Assembly (NCBI RefSeq): GCF_046097105.1
Contig: NZ_CP175562.1
Location: 2,388,943-2,452,942, forward strand
From: Natroniella sp046097105
GTDB lineage: Bacteria > Bacillota > Halanaerobiia > Halobacteroidales > Halobacteroidaceae
Length of the DNA: 64,000 bases
Reading direction: 5' to 3'
The notes under the pieces were generated by a model. That model saw nothing but the letters and a program-made list of their open reading frames with translations. It did not search any database and was not told where the DNA came from. The first letter of the stretch is position 1, and each line of letters begins with the position of its first letter. Below are positions 26,029-35,758 of this stretch, piece after piece. The position numbers and the translations under genes are program-made.

Positions 26029-27240
26029 ATGAAGATGACAATAGAAGATATCAAAAAAGCAGCTAATAATTTGGAGGGAGTAATCCATAAGACAGCGTTG
26101 GATTACTCAACTACCTTTAGTGAAATTAGTAATAATGATATTTATTTGAAACTAGAAAACTTGCAAAGAACTGGCTCGTTTAAGATCAGAGGAGCTTATA
26201 ATAAGATTGCAAATTTAAGTTATAAAGAAAAAGAATATGGAGTTATTGCTTCTTCAGCTGGTAACCATGCTCAAGGAGTAGCTTTAGCAGCAACTGAATA
26301 TGGAATTGATTCAACGATTATAATGCCGCAAGGAGCTCCAATAGCTAAGGTGGCTGCTACTAAAAATTATGGTTCCCAAGTAGTATTATATGGAAGTGTT
26401 TATGATGAATCTTATCTTAAAGCACAAGAAATATGTCAAGAGACTGGAGCAACTTTTATCTCACCCTTTAATGATCAAGATATAATTGCTGGACAAGGAA
26501 CAATAGGGTTAGAAGTTATTGAGCAACTAGCTGAGCTTGATCTTATATTGGTTCCAATTGGAGGAGGAGGGCTAATATCTGGAGTTGCTTTAGCAATAAA
26601 GGAGTATAATCCAGAAGTCAAGGTTATTGGAGTTGAAGCGGAAAATGCAGCTTCCATGAGAGGTTCACTGGCTAAAGGGGAGATAATAACTTTAGATTCT
26701 GCTGCTACAATTGCAGATGGAATTGCAGTTAAAAAGCCAGGTTCTTTGACTTATCAAATTTGTCAGGAGTATATCGATCAAATTATAACAGTTACTGAAG
26801 AAGAGATAACTAAAGCGATCTTGATGTTATTAGAACGGGCCAAATTAATGGTTGAAGGGGCAGGAGCAGTAACAGTTGCTGCTTTATTAAGCCAGAAGTT
26901 GAATGCTAGAAATAAAAAGGTAGTAGCAGTGATCAGTGGAGGAAATATTGATGTTAATATGATTGCAAGAATTATTGAACGTGGTTTAGTTAAAGCTGGA
27001 AGAAGAATTAAATTAAGAACATTTATTGAGGATCAGCCAGGCAGTTTAGAACAATTATTGAGTAAAATAGCTCATCTAGAGGCTAATGTAATTTCAGTTC
27101 ATCATAATCGCTACCACCCTAAAATTTTTATTGAGCAGGTTGAAGTGGAATTAGAGCTAGAAACTAAAAATAATGAACATTCCCAAGAGATACATAAAAT
27201 ATTAAACCAGGATGGGTATGATATACAATTAATTCAATAA
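26029..27240 (+). CDS. ilvA: Threonine ammonia-lyase with ACT domain
   Basis: PLP enzyme that deaminates threonine (and serine) to 2-oxobutyrate. It is 403 residues. The PLP lysine is K52 in TGSFKIRGA, the phosphate loop is SSAGNHAQG, and the glycine-rich PIGGGGLISG is present. A C-terminal ACT-type domain (about residues 325-403) begins RTFIEDQPGSLEQ and suggests amino-acid feedback. The length places it with the TdcB-like/short IlvA group common in anaerobes, so it may be either biosynthetic or catabolic; no other ilv genes are nearby. ATG 26029 has GGGGG seven bases upstream and is preferred to TTG 26023. Confidence 0.9.
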   Translation: MKMTIEDIKKAANNLEGVIHKTALDYSTTFSEISNNDIYLKLENLQRTGSFKIRGAYNKIANLSYKEKEYGVIASSAGNHAQGVALAATEYGIDSTIIMPQGAPIAKVAATKNYGSQVVLYGSVYDESYLKAQEICQETGATFISPFNDQDIIAGQGTIGLEVIEQLAELDLILVPIGGGGLISGVALAIKEYNPEVKVIGVEAENAASMRGSLAKGEIITLDSAATIADGIAVKKPGSLTYQICQEYIDQIITVTEEEITKAILMLLERAKLMVEGAGAVTVAALLSQKLNARNKKVVAVISGGNIDVNMIARIIERGLVKAGRRIKLRTFIEDQPGSLEQLLSKIAHLEANVISVHHNRYHPKIFIEQVEVELELETKNNEHSQEIHKILNQDGYDIQLIQ

Positions 27241-27251
27241 AAATAAAGAAA

Positions 27252-27307
27252 CCTCGTATATTTTTCTAAATAATGTAAACAATATTACTAACAAAAGATA
27301 TACGAGG
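27252..27307 (+). promoter_or_regulatory. Inverted repeat covering a ribosome binding site
   Basis: CCTCGTATAT (27252-27261) is exactly complementary to ATATACGAGG (27298-27307). The right arm contains the start of the GAGGGGG ribosome binding site of the next gene, and the loop is 36 bases. Pairing would hide the site from ribosomes. Confidence 0.55.
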
Positions 27308-27317
27308 GGGATAAAAG

Positions 27318-28052
27318 ATGAAAAGAGTAGCTATTATTATGATTTTATTATTAGGATTATTTGTTGGAATTATGGAGGTAACAGCAACAGAAATAATAAC
27401 CGGTGAAATAGTTGCTGTTAATTCTGAAAAAAATATTATTTTATTAAAAGGTGAGACTGGAGTAGAAGAGTATCAGGTTCAACTTAATAGTCTAATTGAA
27501 TTAAATGAAAAAGAAGTTTCATTGTCAGCTTTAAGGCCTATTATGCCAGATGTGCTTCAACAAGCTAGACTTAAATTAAGCGATGGTCAAGTAGAGCAGA
27601 TAACAGCAGCTTATAAAGCAATACCTGCTCAAATTAAAAGAGTTAAGGATGAATATTTAGTAATTAAAGATCTGAATACAAGAGAAGTGATCGAGTATCG
27701 ATTTGGACAAGAAATAGAGCTACTACGCAATAATCACCAGGTTGAGTTAGAAGAAATTCAAGTTGGAGATAGTGGATTAGTAGTATTGGGCTTGGAAGAT
27801 AATTTACAAAAAATAATTATTCATAATTATGAGATTAGTGGCGTAGTGACTGGTCTTGATTATGAAAATAAAAAGGTTGAAGTCAATATAGGTACTAGAT
27901 TAGAGCCAGAGATAAGGACTTATCAATCTGGCTCAGATACATTAATAGTTAGGCAAGAAGAAGTAGTTAGTTTTGAAGAATTAGATACTGATTATTGGGT
28001 TAAATTAGAGATTGAACAAGGAGTTAGAAAAATAAATATTAAGCACCTTTAA
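27318..28052 (+). CDS. Secreted protein of unknown function (244 aa)
   Basis: An N-terminal signal peptide is clear: MKRVAIIMILLLGLFVGIMEVTATE, with a cleavage site likely after ATA. The rest is beta-strand-rich and acidic, with three similar short beta motifs of the type GEIVAVNSEKNII, GVVTGLDYENKKV and RVKDEYLVIKDL. These suggest repeated small barrel units that recall DUF5666-like or OB-like folds. No catalytic residues or lipobox are seen, so an exported, cell-envelope role is all that can be said. Its ribosome binding site lies within an inverted repeat (27252-27307). A terminator follows the stop at once, so it is a single-gene unit. Confidence 0.7.
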   Translation: MKRVAIIMILLLGLFVGIMEVTATEIITGEIVAVNSEKNIILLKGETGVEEYQVQLNSLIELNEKEVSLSALRPIMPDVLQQARLKLSDGQVEQITAAYKAIPAQIKRVKDEYLVIKDLNTREVIEYRFGQEIELLRNNHQVELEEIQVGDSGLVVLGLEDNLQKIIIHNYEISGVVTGLDYENKKVEVNIGTRLEPEIRTYQSGSDTLIVRQEEVVSFEELDTDYWVKLEIEQGVRKINIKHL

Positions 28053-28083
28053 AATGTTGCTCCGGCGGAGCGACATTTTTTTA
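28053..28083 (+). terminator. Intrinsic terminator
   Basis: AATGTTGCTCC and GGAGCGACATT pair with one G-U around a short GC loop, followed by seven T. Confidence 0.9.
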
Positions 28084-28142
28084 TCTTATGAAAGGAGTTT
28101 TAAATTGAATAGAGAATAATTATGTTAGAGGGGGGGAGAGGA

Positions 28143-28781
28143 ATGTTACTTGATTTTAGTACTACTTTTGCTTGGCGATGTCCCTTTTGTGGAGAGTTAG
28201 AATTAAATGAGATCAATATCTTTTATTTCTCTGGTAGTAGTAGATTAGAAATAAAGTGTGGCTGTGATTTTACTAAGTTAATAATAATAAAAAATAATTC
28301 TAAACGTTATCAATTAAAATATAATTGTATAATTTGTGAATCAGAGCATAGGATTTTTTATACCCAAAGTGAATTATGGTCTAATCAAGTTAAGAAGATT
28401 AAGTGTGTAGAAAATGGAGCAGAATTAGGTTATTTAGGACCGTATGCTGAGGTTAAAAAATTAGCTGATCTAGAGGAAGAATATTTAGAATTAATGATGG
28501 ACAAACTAGAATTTGAAGATTATTTTAGTAATCCCGAAGTAATGCTTTCTGTCTTAAATATTTTACATGATATTGCTGAAAATAGTGGATTGATCTGTCA
28601 ATGCGGAAATGAGGATATAGAGATTGAAATGTTACCAGGTAAAGTTAAATTAACATGCCATCAATGTTATGGAGCAATTAATATTAATGCAGAAACTAAA
28701 GATGATCTATTATTTTTAAAAAAACTGAGAAAAGTTAAGATTTTAGAAGGGGTAGTCAGTGCTTTAGAAAGAACAAATTAA
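28143..28781 (+). CDS. Unknown protein with two zinc-ribbon-like Cys pairs (212 aa)
   Basis: Unrecognised. The N-terminal part has CPFC followed by KCGC about 25 residues later, a treble-clef or zinc-ribbon pattern. A second set occurs as NCIICESEH and, near the C-terminus, CQCGNEDIE with CHQC. The middle (residues about 100-150) is acidic and helical. It contains no transmembrane segment. ATG 28143 is preceded by a run of seven G that serves as ribosome binding site; the frame also opens at 28122. It lies 83 bases upstream of fba, with no terminator in between, so the two may be co-transcribed. DNA or protein binding is possible, but there is no basis to name a function. Confidence 0.65.
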   Translation: MLLDFSTTFAWRCPFCGELELNEINIFYFSGSSRLEIKCGCDFTKLIIIKNNSKRYQLKYNCIICESEHRIFYTQSELWSNQVKKIKCVENGAELGYLGPYAEVKKLADLEEEYLELMMDKLEFEDYFSNPEVMLSVLNILHDIAENSGLICQCGNEDIEIEMLPGKVKLTCHQCYGAININAETKDDLLFLKKLRKVKILEGVVSALERTN

Positions 28782-28864
28782 AAGATTTTCAGTTTTAAAA
28801 AGGGATTTTAATGTAAAACATGGAATAACTATTATGGTAATTTTTAAAGGAGGTTATGAAAAAA

Positions 28865-29710
28865 ATGTCATTAGTATCAATGAGTCAAATTTTGGAACAA
28901 GCGAATCAGGAAGGTTATGCAGTAGGTGGTTTTAATATGAATAATTTAGAGTTTTTACAGGCAATTATTGAAGCCTCTGAAGAGGAGAACTCACCTGTTA
29001 TTTTGCAAGCAAGTGAAGGAGCATTGAGGTATATGAATATGCATATTGCTTTGCCTATGGCTATTTCTGCTGCTGAAAATGCTGATATACCAGTAGCGAT
29101 TCACCTTGATCATGGTAGTGGTTTTACCAAGATCATTGAATGTATTAGAAATGGATTTACTTCGGTAATGATCGATGGTTCTAAATCACCTTTTGAAGAA
29201 AATGTTGCCCTAACTCAAAAAGTAGTTGAAGCTGCTCATGCAGTTGGAGTTAGTGTTGAGGCAGAACTGGGTAAGATTGGTGGAGCTGAAGATGATCATG
29301 TTGTTAAGAATGCTTCTCTAGCTGATCCAGATGAATGTGTAGAATTTGTGGAAAGAACAAATGTTGATGCTTTAGCTGTTGCTTTTGGTACAGCACATGG
29401 TGTTTATAAAGGAGAGCCTGAACTTGATTTTGAGTTGTTAGATGAGGTTAATAATCGAATCAACCTTCCGATTGTAATGCATGGTGCTTCTGGTGTGCCA
29501 GAGGAAAGTGTTGTTAAAGCAATTGAGTTAGGTGTTAATAAGATTAATGTTAATACGGCTTTTCAACAAGCTTGGACGGCTAAGGTAAGAGAAGTGCTTG
29601 AAGATCCTGATATTTATGACCCACGTAAAGTTTGTGGCCCGGGAAGAGATGCTATGAAAGAAGCAGTTAAGGAGAAGATTAGATTATTTGGTAGCGATAA
29701 TAAAGCCTAA
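28865..29710 (+). CDS. fba: Class II fructose-1,6-bisphosphate aldolase
   Basis: Zinc-dependent aldolase that interconverts fructose-1,6-bisphosphate with DHAP and glyceraldehyde-3-phosphate. It is 281 residues. Zinc and catalytic signatures: HLDHGSG (His and Asp), EAELGKIGG, FGTAHGVY and MHGASGVP. The C-terminal INVNTAFQQAWT is typical of the Bacillus/Clostridium type. Two in-frame ATGs exist. The one at 28856 is only two bases from AAAGGAGG, so I prefer 28865, which also gives the usual MSLVSM start. glpX follows after a terminator, giving both directions of the fructose-bisphosphate step. Confidence 0.95.
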   Translation: MSLVSMSQILEQANQEGYAVGGFNMNNLEFLQAIIEASEEENSPVILQASEGALRYMNMHIALPMAISAAENADIPVAIHLDHGSGFTKIIECIRNGFTSVMIDGSKSPFEENVALTQKVVEAAHAVGVSVEAELGKIGGAEDDHVVKNASLADPDECVEFVERTNVDALAVAFGTAHGVYKGEPELDFELLDEVNNRINLPIVMHGASGVPEESVVKAIELGVNKINVNTAFQQAWTAKVREVLEDPDIYDPRKVCGPGRDAMKEAVKEKIRLFGSDNKA

Positions 29711-29730
29711 ATAATTAAAAATATAATCTT

Positions 29731-29765
29731 AAAGGAGGCAGATTAAATTCTGCTCCTTTTTTATT
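29731..29765 (+). terminator. Intrinsic terminator after fba
   Basis: AAAGGAGGCAGA and TCTGCTCCTTT pair with a one-base bulge, followed by six T. Confidence 0.85.
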
Positions 29766-29893
29766 GTTTAGGTAGGAAACTATCTTTTTAAAAGGTGAGA
29801 GATGAGTTTTTTGCTTGAATTTTAAAATTAAATTCTAATTAAGTTAAAAATATGTAATATAAATTAATAAATTAAGAACTGGAGGAAATAATA

Positions 29894-30868
29894 ATGGAAA
29901 GAGAGTTAGCAATTGAATTTATAAGGGTTACAGAAGCTGCCGCAATTGCTTCAGCTAAATGGATGGGTAGAGGAGATAAAGAGAGTGCAGACCAAGCAGC
30001 AGTAGATGCTATGCGTAAGATGTTTGATACGGTTGATATTGATGGACAGGTTGTGATTGGAGAAGGAGAGATAGATGAAGCTCCAATGCTTTATATTGGA
30101 GAAGAAATAGGAACTGCAAAAGGAGAAGTACCAAAGGTAGATATTGCAGTTGACCCTTTAGAAGGTACAACAATCATTGCTCAAGGACGTCCTAATGCAC
30201 TGTCAGTTTTAGCGGTAGCTAAACGCGGAGATTTATTACATGCACCGGATATGTATATGGACAAGATAGCAGTTGGCCCGCAGGCTGCCGGAGTAATAGA
30301 TATTAATTTAACAGTTAAAGAGAATATAGAATTAGTCGCTGAGGCGATGGATAAACCAGTAAAAGAAGTGACAGTTGTAATTTTAGATAAGCCACGTCAT
30401 CGTAAAGCTGAGGGTTTAATGGAGCAAGTTAGAAAGACAGGGGCCAAAATAAAATTGATCAGTGATGGTGATGTTGCTGCTGCTTTAGCAACTGCGTTAA
30501 ATGATACTGGAGTTGATTTAATGATGGGAATTGGTGGAGCTCCTGAAGGGGTATTAGCAGCCTGTGGCTTAAAGTGTTTAGGCGGAGATATGCAAGCAAG
30601 GTTAGTCGCTTACTCTGAAGAAGAGGTAGAAAGAGCTCATGAAATGGGTTTAGAAAATGTAGAGGCTGCTTTAGAACTAGAAGATTTAGCTGCCGGAGAT
30701 GATATTATTTTCTCTGCAACAGGGGTTACAGATGGAGAATTATTAAAAGGGGTTAGATTTGATATTAATCAAGTTAGAACTCACTCATTAGCAATGCGTT
30801 CTAAAACGGGAACAGTAAGATTTGTTGAAGCTGTTCATAATCCAGATAAGAAGAAATTACCATTTTAA
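29894..30868 (+). CDS. glpX: Class II fructose-1,6-bisphosphatase
   Basis: Hydrolyses fructose-1,6-bisphosphate to fructose-6-phosphate for gluconeogenesis. It is 324 residues, the normal GlpX length. The lithium-sensitive phosphatase motif parts are visible: VVIGEGEIDEAPML and AVDPLEGTT with the metal-binding Asp-Pro-Leu-Glu, then GIGGAPEGVLAA, LGGDMQARL and the C-terminal RSKTGTVRFVE. GGAGGAAATAAT precedes the ATG. It has its own unit after the fba terminator; class II enzymes of this type are usually metal-dependent, and no allosteric domain is visible. Confidence 0.96.
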   Translation: MERELAIEFIRVTEAAAIASAKWMGRGDKESADQAAVDAMRKMFDTVDIDGQVVIGEGEIDEAPMLYIGEEIGTAKGEVPKVDIAVDPLEGTTIIAQGRPNALSVLAVAKRGDLLHAPDMYMDKIAVGPQAAGVIDINLTVKENIELVAEAMDKPVKEVTVVILDKPRHRKAEGLMEQVRKTGAKIKLISDGDVAAALATALNDTGVDLMMGIGGAPEGVLAACGLKCLGGDMQARLVAYSEEEVERAHEMGLENVEAALELEDLAAGDDIIFSATGVTDGELLKGVRFDINQVRTHSLAMRSKTGTVRFVEAVHNPDKKKLPF

Positions 30869-30976
30869 TCTTCTAAAATTCATTTTATTTAAATAACCTT
30901 TAGGTAACGATTAAAATAAGCAATAAGTTTCATTGTAGATTAAATCAGGCTGAATTAAAGTTGAGTAGAGTCTAAG

Positions 30977-31006
30977 TTGACTTATTAAATTAAGTAATGT
31001 TATAAT
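30977..31006 (+). promoter_or_regulatory. Candidate rho promoter
   Basis: TTGACT, 18 bases, TATAAT, about 40 bases upstream of rho. Confidence 0.55.
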
Positions 31007-31043
31007 TAAGGTTGAGTAAAGAAGTTTAGGAGGAAGTTAGTTG

Positions 31044-32294
31044 ATGAATATTAGTGAGTTAGAAGAACAGACAATTAATGAATTATATGAAATTGCTAAG
31101 AAGTTAGATATTACAGGTTATAGTAGCTTGAAAAAGAAAGAGTTGATATTTGAAATATTGAAGACTGAAACAGAAAAAGGTGGCCTTATCTTTGCTGAAG
31201 GTGTATTAGAGACCTTACCAGATGGTTATGGTTTTTTAAGACCTTCAAAATATGTGCCTAGTACAGATGATATTTATATTTCTGCTTCTCAAATTAGACG
31301 GTTTGATTTGAGAAATGGAGATGTTGTATCTGGGCAGGTAAGACAACCTAAAGATAATGAGAGTTACTTTGCTTTATTGAGAATTGAGGCTGTTAATTAT
31401 CAGGATCCAGAATTGGCTCAAAAACGTCCACACTTTGAAGATTTAACTCCTTTGTATCCACAACAAAGGATCAGTTTAGAGAATGATCCATCAGAGATAT
31501 CTAGTAGATTAATTGATTTGATATCACCTATTGGGAAGGGCCAACGTGGTCTAATCGTGGCTCCTCCTAAAGCAGGAAAGACAGTATTATTAAAAAAGGT
31601 TGCTAATAGTATTAGTGCTAATTTGCCAGATGCAAAGTTAATGATCCTATTGATTGATGAGCGACCAGAGGAAGTGACAGATATGCGTCGTTCTGTCGAT
31701 GCTGAAGTGATCAGTTCTACTTTTGATGAACCACCTCAAAATCATATCAATGTCTCTGAGTTGGTATTAGAGAAGGCAAAGAGACTAGTGGAGCAAGAAC
31801 AAGATGTAGTTATCTTACTTGATAGTATTACAAGGTTAGCTAGAGCTTATAATGTCAATATTCCATCTAGCGGTAGGACATTATCAGGTGGATTAGATCC
31901 GACTGCTCTTCATAAACCTAAACGCTTCTTTGGGGCGGCTAGAAATATTGAAGAGGGTGGTAGTTTGACTATTTTAGCAACTTCTTTGGTAGAGACAGGA
32001 AGTAGGATGGATGATGTTATTTATGAAGAATTTAAAGGCACAGGGAATATGGAGCTTCATTTAAGCCGTAACTTGGCCCAAAAGAGATTATTTCCAGCAA
32101 TTGATGTTAAGCTATCTGGGACACGTAAAGAAGAGCTATTGTTATCAGAGTATGAAATAGAGACTATGTGGGATATAAGAAGAGAGATGAATAATGCTCA
32201 TCCAAGTAAGATAATTGAGACTTTCATTAAAAAGATTAAAACAAGTGATAATAATAGAGAAATGCTTGAGTCTTTTCAGAAGGTACTTAGTTAA
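31044..32294 (+). CDS. rho: Transcription termination factor Rho
   Basis: Hexameric RNA helicase that ends transcription at unstructured C-rich RNA. It is 416 residues. N-terminal Rho-N domain ([19 protein letters not shown]), RNA-binding cold-shock-like domain around DGYGFLRP, Walker [12 protein letters not shown]-loop [14 protein letters not shown] and the arginine-finger segment GTRKEELL. Both TTG 31041 and ATG 31044 lie at workable distance from AGGAGG; I take the ATG because it gives the family start. The gene stands just before rpmE, the same order as in many Bacillota, with a separate promoter for the latter. Confidence 0.97.
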   Translation: MNISELEEQTINELYEIAKKLDITGYSSLKKKELIFEILKTETEKGGLIFAEGVLETLPDGYGFLRPSKYVPSTDDIYISASQIRRFDLRNGDVVSGQVRQPKDNESYFALLRIEAVNYQDPELAQKRPHFEDLTPLYPQQRISLENDPSEISSRLIDLISPIGKGQRGLIVAPPKAGKTVLLKKVANSISANLPDAKLMILLIDERPEEVTDMRRSVDAEVISSTFDEPPQNHINVSELVLEKAKRLVEQEQDVVILLDSITRLARAYNVNIPSSGRTLSGGLDPTALHKPKRFFGAARNIEEGGSLTILATSLVETGSRMDDVIYEEFKGTGNMELHLSRNLAQKRLFPAIDVKLSGTRKEELLLSEYEIETMWDIRREMNNAHPSKIIETFIKKIKTSDNNREMLESFQKVLS

Positions 32295-32331
32295 TTTTTT
32301 ATTTAATTCAATCTGAAAATATACTGCTAGG

Positions 32332-32360
32332 TTGCAATCTAATTTTAGCTATGTTATAAT
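32332..32360 (+). promoter_or_regulatory. Promoter of rpmE
   Basis: TTGCAA, 17 bases, TATAAT. Confidence 0.7.
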
Positions 32361-32403
32361 GTAACAGTTGAAATCTAAGGAATAATAAAGAGAGGTGATG
32401 TAA

Positions 32404-32607
32404 GTGAAAGAGGCCATTCATCCAGAGTATAAAGAAGCAACAATAGCTTGTGCTTGTGGAGAGAAGTTTGTAACTAAGACCACTAAAGGTGATTTAAAGG
32501 TGGAGACATGTTCTAGTTGTCACCCGGTTTACACTGGCAAAAAGAAAAAATCTGCTAAAGGTGGGCGAATTGAACAATTCAAGAAAAAATATGGTATTGA
32601 AGACTAA
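32404..32607 (+). CDS. rpmE: 50S ribosomal protein L31 (zinc-binding type)
   Basis: Ribosomal protein of 67 residues that bridges the two subunits. Zinc ligands are C16, C18, C36 and C39 (ACACGEKF and TCSSCHPVY), so this is the C+ form used when zinc is plentiful. The C-terminal GRIEQFKKKYG is characteristic. The start is GTG 32404, after GAGAGGTGATG. It has its own promoter and terminator, so its supply can be set independently of rho. No zinc-free YtiA-type copy is present in the window. Confidence 0.96.
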   Translation: MKEAIHPEYKEATIACACGEKFVTKTTKGDLKVETCSSCHPVYTGKKKKSAKGGRIEQFKKKYGIED

Positions 32608-32612
32608 TTTCG

Positions 32613-32641
32613 ATAGCAGGGCCCAAGCTCTGCTATTTTTT
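32613..32641 (+). terminator. Intrinsic terminator after rpmE
   Basis: ATAGCAGGGC and GCTCTGCTAT pair with one G-U, followed by six T. Confidence 0.85.
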
Positions 32642-32702
32642 CATATTAAGGTGTTGATAAGATATGTTAGTAAAGTCAAATATTAAAAAGGGGGGGGAGA
32701 AG

Positions 32703-33557
32703 ATGGCTCACAATTATGGAGGGCAAGCAGTAATTGAAGGTGTTATGATGCGAGGTAAAGGCGAACAGGCAATTGCAGTTCGTAAGGAAGATGGAGAAAT
32801 TATCTTAGAAAAGAAAGAGATAACTTCAATTGCTGATAAATTTAAATTTTTGAAGTGGCCGTTATTACGAGGGGTAGTTGCTTTGTTTCAATCTTTAATC
32901 CTAGGAATTAAGGCTTTGACTTTTTCAGCTAATCAGTTTAGTGAAGAAGAAGAAGAATTAACTATATTAGAGTTGGTAGCAACTATTGGAATCTCTTTTG
33001 GATTAGCAATGATATTATTCGTAGCTTTACCAGCTATATTAATTAGTTTTGTTCAGGATGTTGTGGCATCGAACTTGGCTTTAAATTTGATTGAAGGTGG
33101 TATTAAAATCATCTTCTTTTTAACTTATGTGGTAGTTATTTCCCAAATGGAGGATATTAAACGAGTTTTTCAATACCATGGAGCGGAACATAAGGTAATC
33201 CATAATTATGAATCAGAACTACCATTAAGTATTGAAAATGCCCAAAAGTTTACGACTTTACATCCCAGATGTGGAACTAATTTTTTATTAATAGTAATTT
33301 TATTAAGTATTTTACTTTTTTCTTTTTTTGGAAGACCAACTTTGCTTAATCGGGTTTTAATTCATATCTCATTACTACCAGTAGTAGCGGGATTATCCTA
33401 TGAGTTGATTAAGCAGGCTGGTCGAGAGGATGCAGGAAGGCTTTTTAAAGTATTAGCTATTCCAGGGCTTCAGTTGCAAAAATTAACAACTAAAGAACCA
33501 TCTTCAGATCAAATAGAGATTGCTCTTAAATCTCTAGAAGCAATCTTGGATGAATAA
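32703..33557 (+). CDS. DUF1385 (YqhQ-like) membrane protein
   Basis: Integral membrane protein of 284 residues. The N-terminal AHNYGGQAVIEGVMMRG and the central QYHGAEHKVIHNYE and TLHPRCGTNFLLIV blocks are near-invariant in the DUF1385 family, which includes Bacillus YqhQ. Four hydrophobic segments surround them. The conserved His, Glu and Cys residues hint at metal binding or a membrane enzyme, but function is unknown. The family is very often placed between rpmE and prfA, as here. The ribosome binding site is a run of eight G followed by AGAAG, then ATG 32703; the frame extends upstream to 32664 without support. Confidence 0.9.
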   Translation: MAHNYGGQAVIEGVMMRGKGEQAIAVRKEDGEIILEKKEITSIADKFKFLKWPLLRGVVALFQSLILGIKALTFSANQFSEEEEELTILELVATIGISFGLAMILFVALPAILISFVQDVVASNLALNLIEGGIKIIFFLTYVVVISQMEDIKRVFQYHGAEHKVIHNYESELPLSIENAQKFTTLHPRCGTNFLLIVILLSILLFSFFGRPTLLNRVLIHISLLPVVAGLSYELIKQAGREDAGRLFKVLAIPGLQLQKLTTKEPSSDQIEIALKSLEAILDE

Positions 33558-33599
33558 TATTGAATTTTGAGCTTATGATTACAGCAAGGGGGTTATTTT

Positions 33600-34676
33600 A
33601 TGGAAAAATGGATTAGCAAATTAGATAGTGTTGTAGAACGTTATAAGGATATAGAGGGATTATTAAGTGATCCAGAGGTAATTAATGATCAAGAAAGATT
33701 TCAAAGATTATCTAAAAAGTATGCTGAATTAAGAGAGATTGTTCTGAAGTATGAAGAATATCAAGAACTACAAGATAATATTGCTGAAGCAGAGGAAGTA
33801 TTGGAAATAGCAGAAGATGAAGAGATGATCCAACTAGCTAAGATGCAGCTTGCAGAAGCTGAACCACGGCTTGAAGTGTTAAAAGAAAAGTTACCATTAA
33901 TGTTAATTCCTAAAGATCCTAATGATGAAAAGAATGTTATTGTTGAGATCCGTGGCAGTGCCGGAGGAGATGAAGCAAATATTTTCGCTGGTAACTTATA
34001 TCGAATGTATACTCGTTATGCTGAAAAGCAAGGTTGGAAGGTTGAGGTTATGAACTCAAGCCCTTCTGAAATGGGAGGATTTAAAGAGGTTATCTTTATT
34101 ATTGAAGGTAAAGGAGCTTATAGTAAATTAAAATATGAAAGTGGTGTTCATAGAGTACAGCGAGTACCAGAAACAGAATCAAGTGGTCGAGTGCATACAT
34201 CTACTTCTACAGTAGCTGTTTTGCCAGAAGCCGAAGATGTAGATATTGAGATTAATAATAATGATTTAAAGATTGATACTTACCGTTCTAGTGGGCCTGG
34301 AGGCCAAAGTGTAAATACTACTGATTCTGCAGTTAGGATTACTCATGAACCGACTGGATTGGTTGTTTCTTGTCAAGATGAAAAGTCACAGCATAAAAAT
34401 AAAGATAAGGCAATGAGGATCTTACGGGCTAGATTAAAGGAGAAAATTGAAAAGGAGCAGCAAGCAGAAGTTGCTGAAAAAAGAAAGAGTCAGATCGGTA
34501 CTGGAGGAAGAAGTGAGCGGATTAGAACTTATAACTTTCCTCAAGGCAGGGTGAGTGACCACCGAATTAATCTAACTAGCCATCAATTGGAATCAATCTT
34601 AGATGGGGAATTAGATGAAGTCATCGAAGCTCTAATCACAGCAGATCAGATAGAAAAATTAAAGCAGGTGGATTAA
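33600..34676 (+). CDS. prfA: Peptide chain release factor 1
   Basis: Ends translation at UAA and UAG. It is 358 residues. The stop-codon-reading P-x-T type tripeptide lies near [15 protein letters not shown], and the catalytic GGQ is at residues 234-236 in [15 protein letters not shown]1 does not read UGA, which is important in an organism that uses UGA for selenocysteine; RF2 is not in the window. The next gene, prmC, starts two bases after the stop and encodes the enzyme that methylates the GGQ glutamine. Confidence 0.97.
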   Translation: MEKWISKLDSVVERYKDIEGLLSDPEVINDQERFQRLSKKYAELREIVLKYEEYQELQDNIAEAEEVLEIAEDEEMIQLAKMQLAEAEPRLEVLKEKLPLMLIPKDPNDEKNVIVEIRGSAGGDEANIFAGNLYRMYTRYAEKQGWKVEVMNSSPSEMGGFKEVIFIIEGKGAYSKLKYESGVHRVQRVPETESSGRVHTSTSTVAVLPEAEDVDIEINNNDLKIDTYRSSGPGGQSVNTTDSAVRITHEPTGLVVSCQDEKSQHKNKDKAMRILRARLKEKIEKEQQAEVAEKRKSQIGTGGRSERIRTYNFPQGRVSDHRINLTSHQLESILDGELDEVIEALITADQIEKLKQVD

Positions 34677-34677
34677 G

Positions 34678-35541
34678 TTGGAATCTTTAACAGTAAAAGA
34701 AATATTAGATAGAACGACAGATTTTTTTAAAGAACATGACCTTGATACCCCTCGCTTAGATGCTGAGATATTATTAGCGGAGGTTTTAGAGTTAGAGAGG
34801 ATAAGACTATATGTTAATTTTGATCAGCCATTAGAAAAACATGAAGTTGATCATTACCGGGAACTAGTAATGTCCAGAAGTAAAGGAATACCGGTAGCTT
34901 ATCTTGTTGGAAAACAGGAGTTTATGTCTTTAGGATTTAAGGTTACTCCTGATGTCTTAATTCCTAGACCAGAGACTGAACATTTAGTAGAGACAGCTTT
35001 GGAGTTGATAGCTGAACTAGAGCAGGATGAGATTAAAGTAGCTGATGTAGGGACAGGTAGTGGAGCTATTATTATCAGTTTGATTAACTTAGCTGATAAA
35101 GATCTGACAGGAGTAGGGATAGATATTTCTGAACAGGCTTTAAAGGTTGCTCAAAAAAATGCAATCAAACACCAAGTCAAGGGAAGAATAGAGTTTAAAA
35201 CTGGTAATTTGTTAGAACCATTAGACGATTTGGTTGATCTTATTGTATCTAACCCTCCTTATATTCCAACTGAACAGTTAGCTAGTTTACAACAAGAGGT
35301 TAAGGCTGAGCCAATGCTTGCTTTAGATGGAGGAGTAGAAGGGCTTGATTACTATTATCAAATTATTAAACAAGCAATTACTAATTTAAGAGCAAATGGA
35401 TTGATTCTTTTAGAGGTGGGAATTGATCAAGCAAGGAATGTTGCCGAGATTTTAGCAGAATTTAATTTTAAAGAGATAGAGATTATTGAAGATTATAGTG
35501 GGATTGAGCGAGTGGTCAAAGCTAGTTATGTTAAAGAGTAG
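34678..35541 (+). CDS. prmC: Release factor glutamine N5-methyltransferase
   Basis: SAM-dependent enzyme that methylates the Gln of the GGQ loop in release factors. It is 287 residues. The N-terminal helical substrate domain is followed by the Rossmann domain with SAM motif VADVGTGSGAIIISL and the catalytic NPPYIP, the signature of N-methyltransferases acting on amides. YLVGKQEFM and IPRPETEHLVE are typical PrmC blocks. The start is TTG 34678, with the ribosome binding site GCAGGTGG inside the end of prfA, so the two are coupled. A terminator overlaps the end of the gene. Confidence 0.96.
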   Translation: MESLTVKEILDRTTDFFKEHDLDTPRLDAEILLAEVLELERIRLYVNFDQPLEKHEVDHYRELVMSRSKGIPVAYLVGKQEFMSLGFKVTPDVLIPRPETEHLVETALELIAELEQDEIKVADVGTGSGAIIISLINLADKDLTGVGIDISEQALKVAQKNAIKHQVKGRIEFKTGNLLEPLDDLVDLIVSNPPYIPTEQLASLQQEVKAEPMLALDGGVEGLDYYYQIIKQAITNLRANGLILLEVGIDQARNVAEILAEFNFKEIEIIEDYSGIERVVKASYVKE

Positions 35542-35566
35542 GCTAATTAGCCTACTCTTTATTTAT
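35533..35566 (+). terminator. Intrinsic terminator after prmC
   Basis: AAAGAGTAGGCT and AGCCTACTCTTT pair perfectly, followed by ATTTATTATT. The left arm includes the last codons of prmC. Confidence 0.85.
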
Positions 35567-35758
35567 TATTTATTTTAAACTTAGGCACTATATAAATTTG
35601 AATAATTTAAAGATAAGTAGGTAATAGTAATTGTAGCCTTTCCCTCTTAACAATTGTAATTAAATATTATATACTATTACTTAAGTTAGTTTAGCACTAG
35701 ATTATAATTAAGTAATAACTGATACATAAGAAGCAAGAATAGAAAAGAGGGGTAAAGG

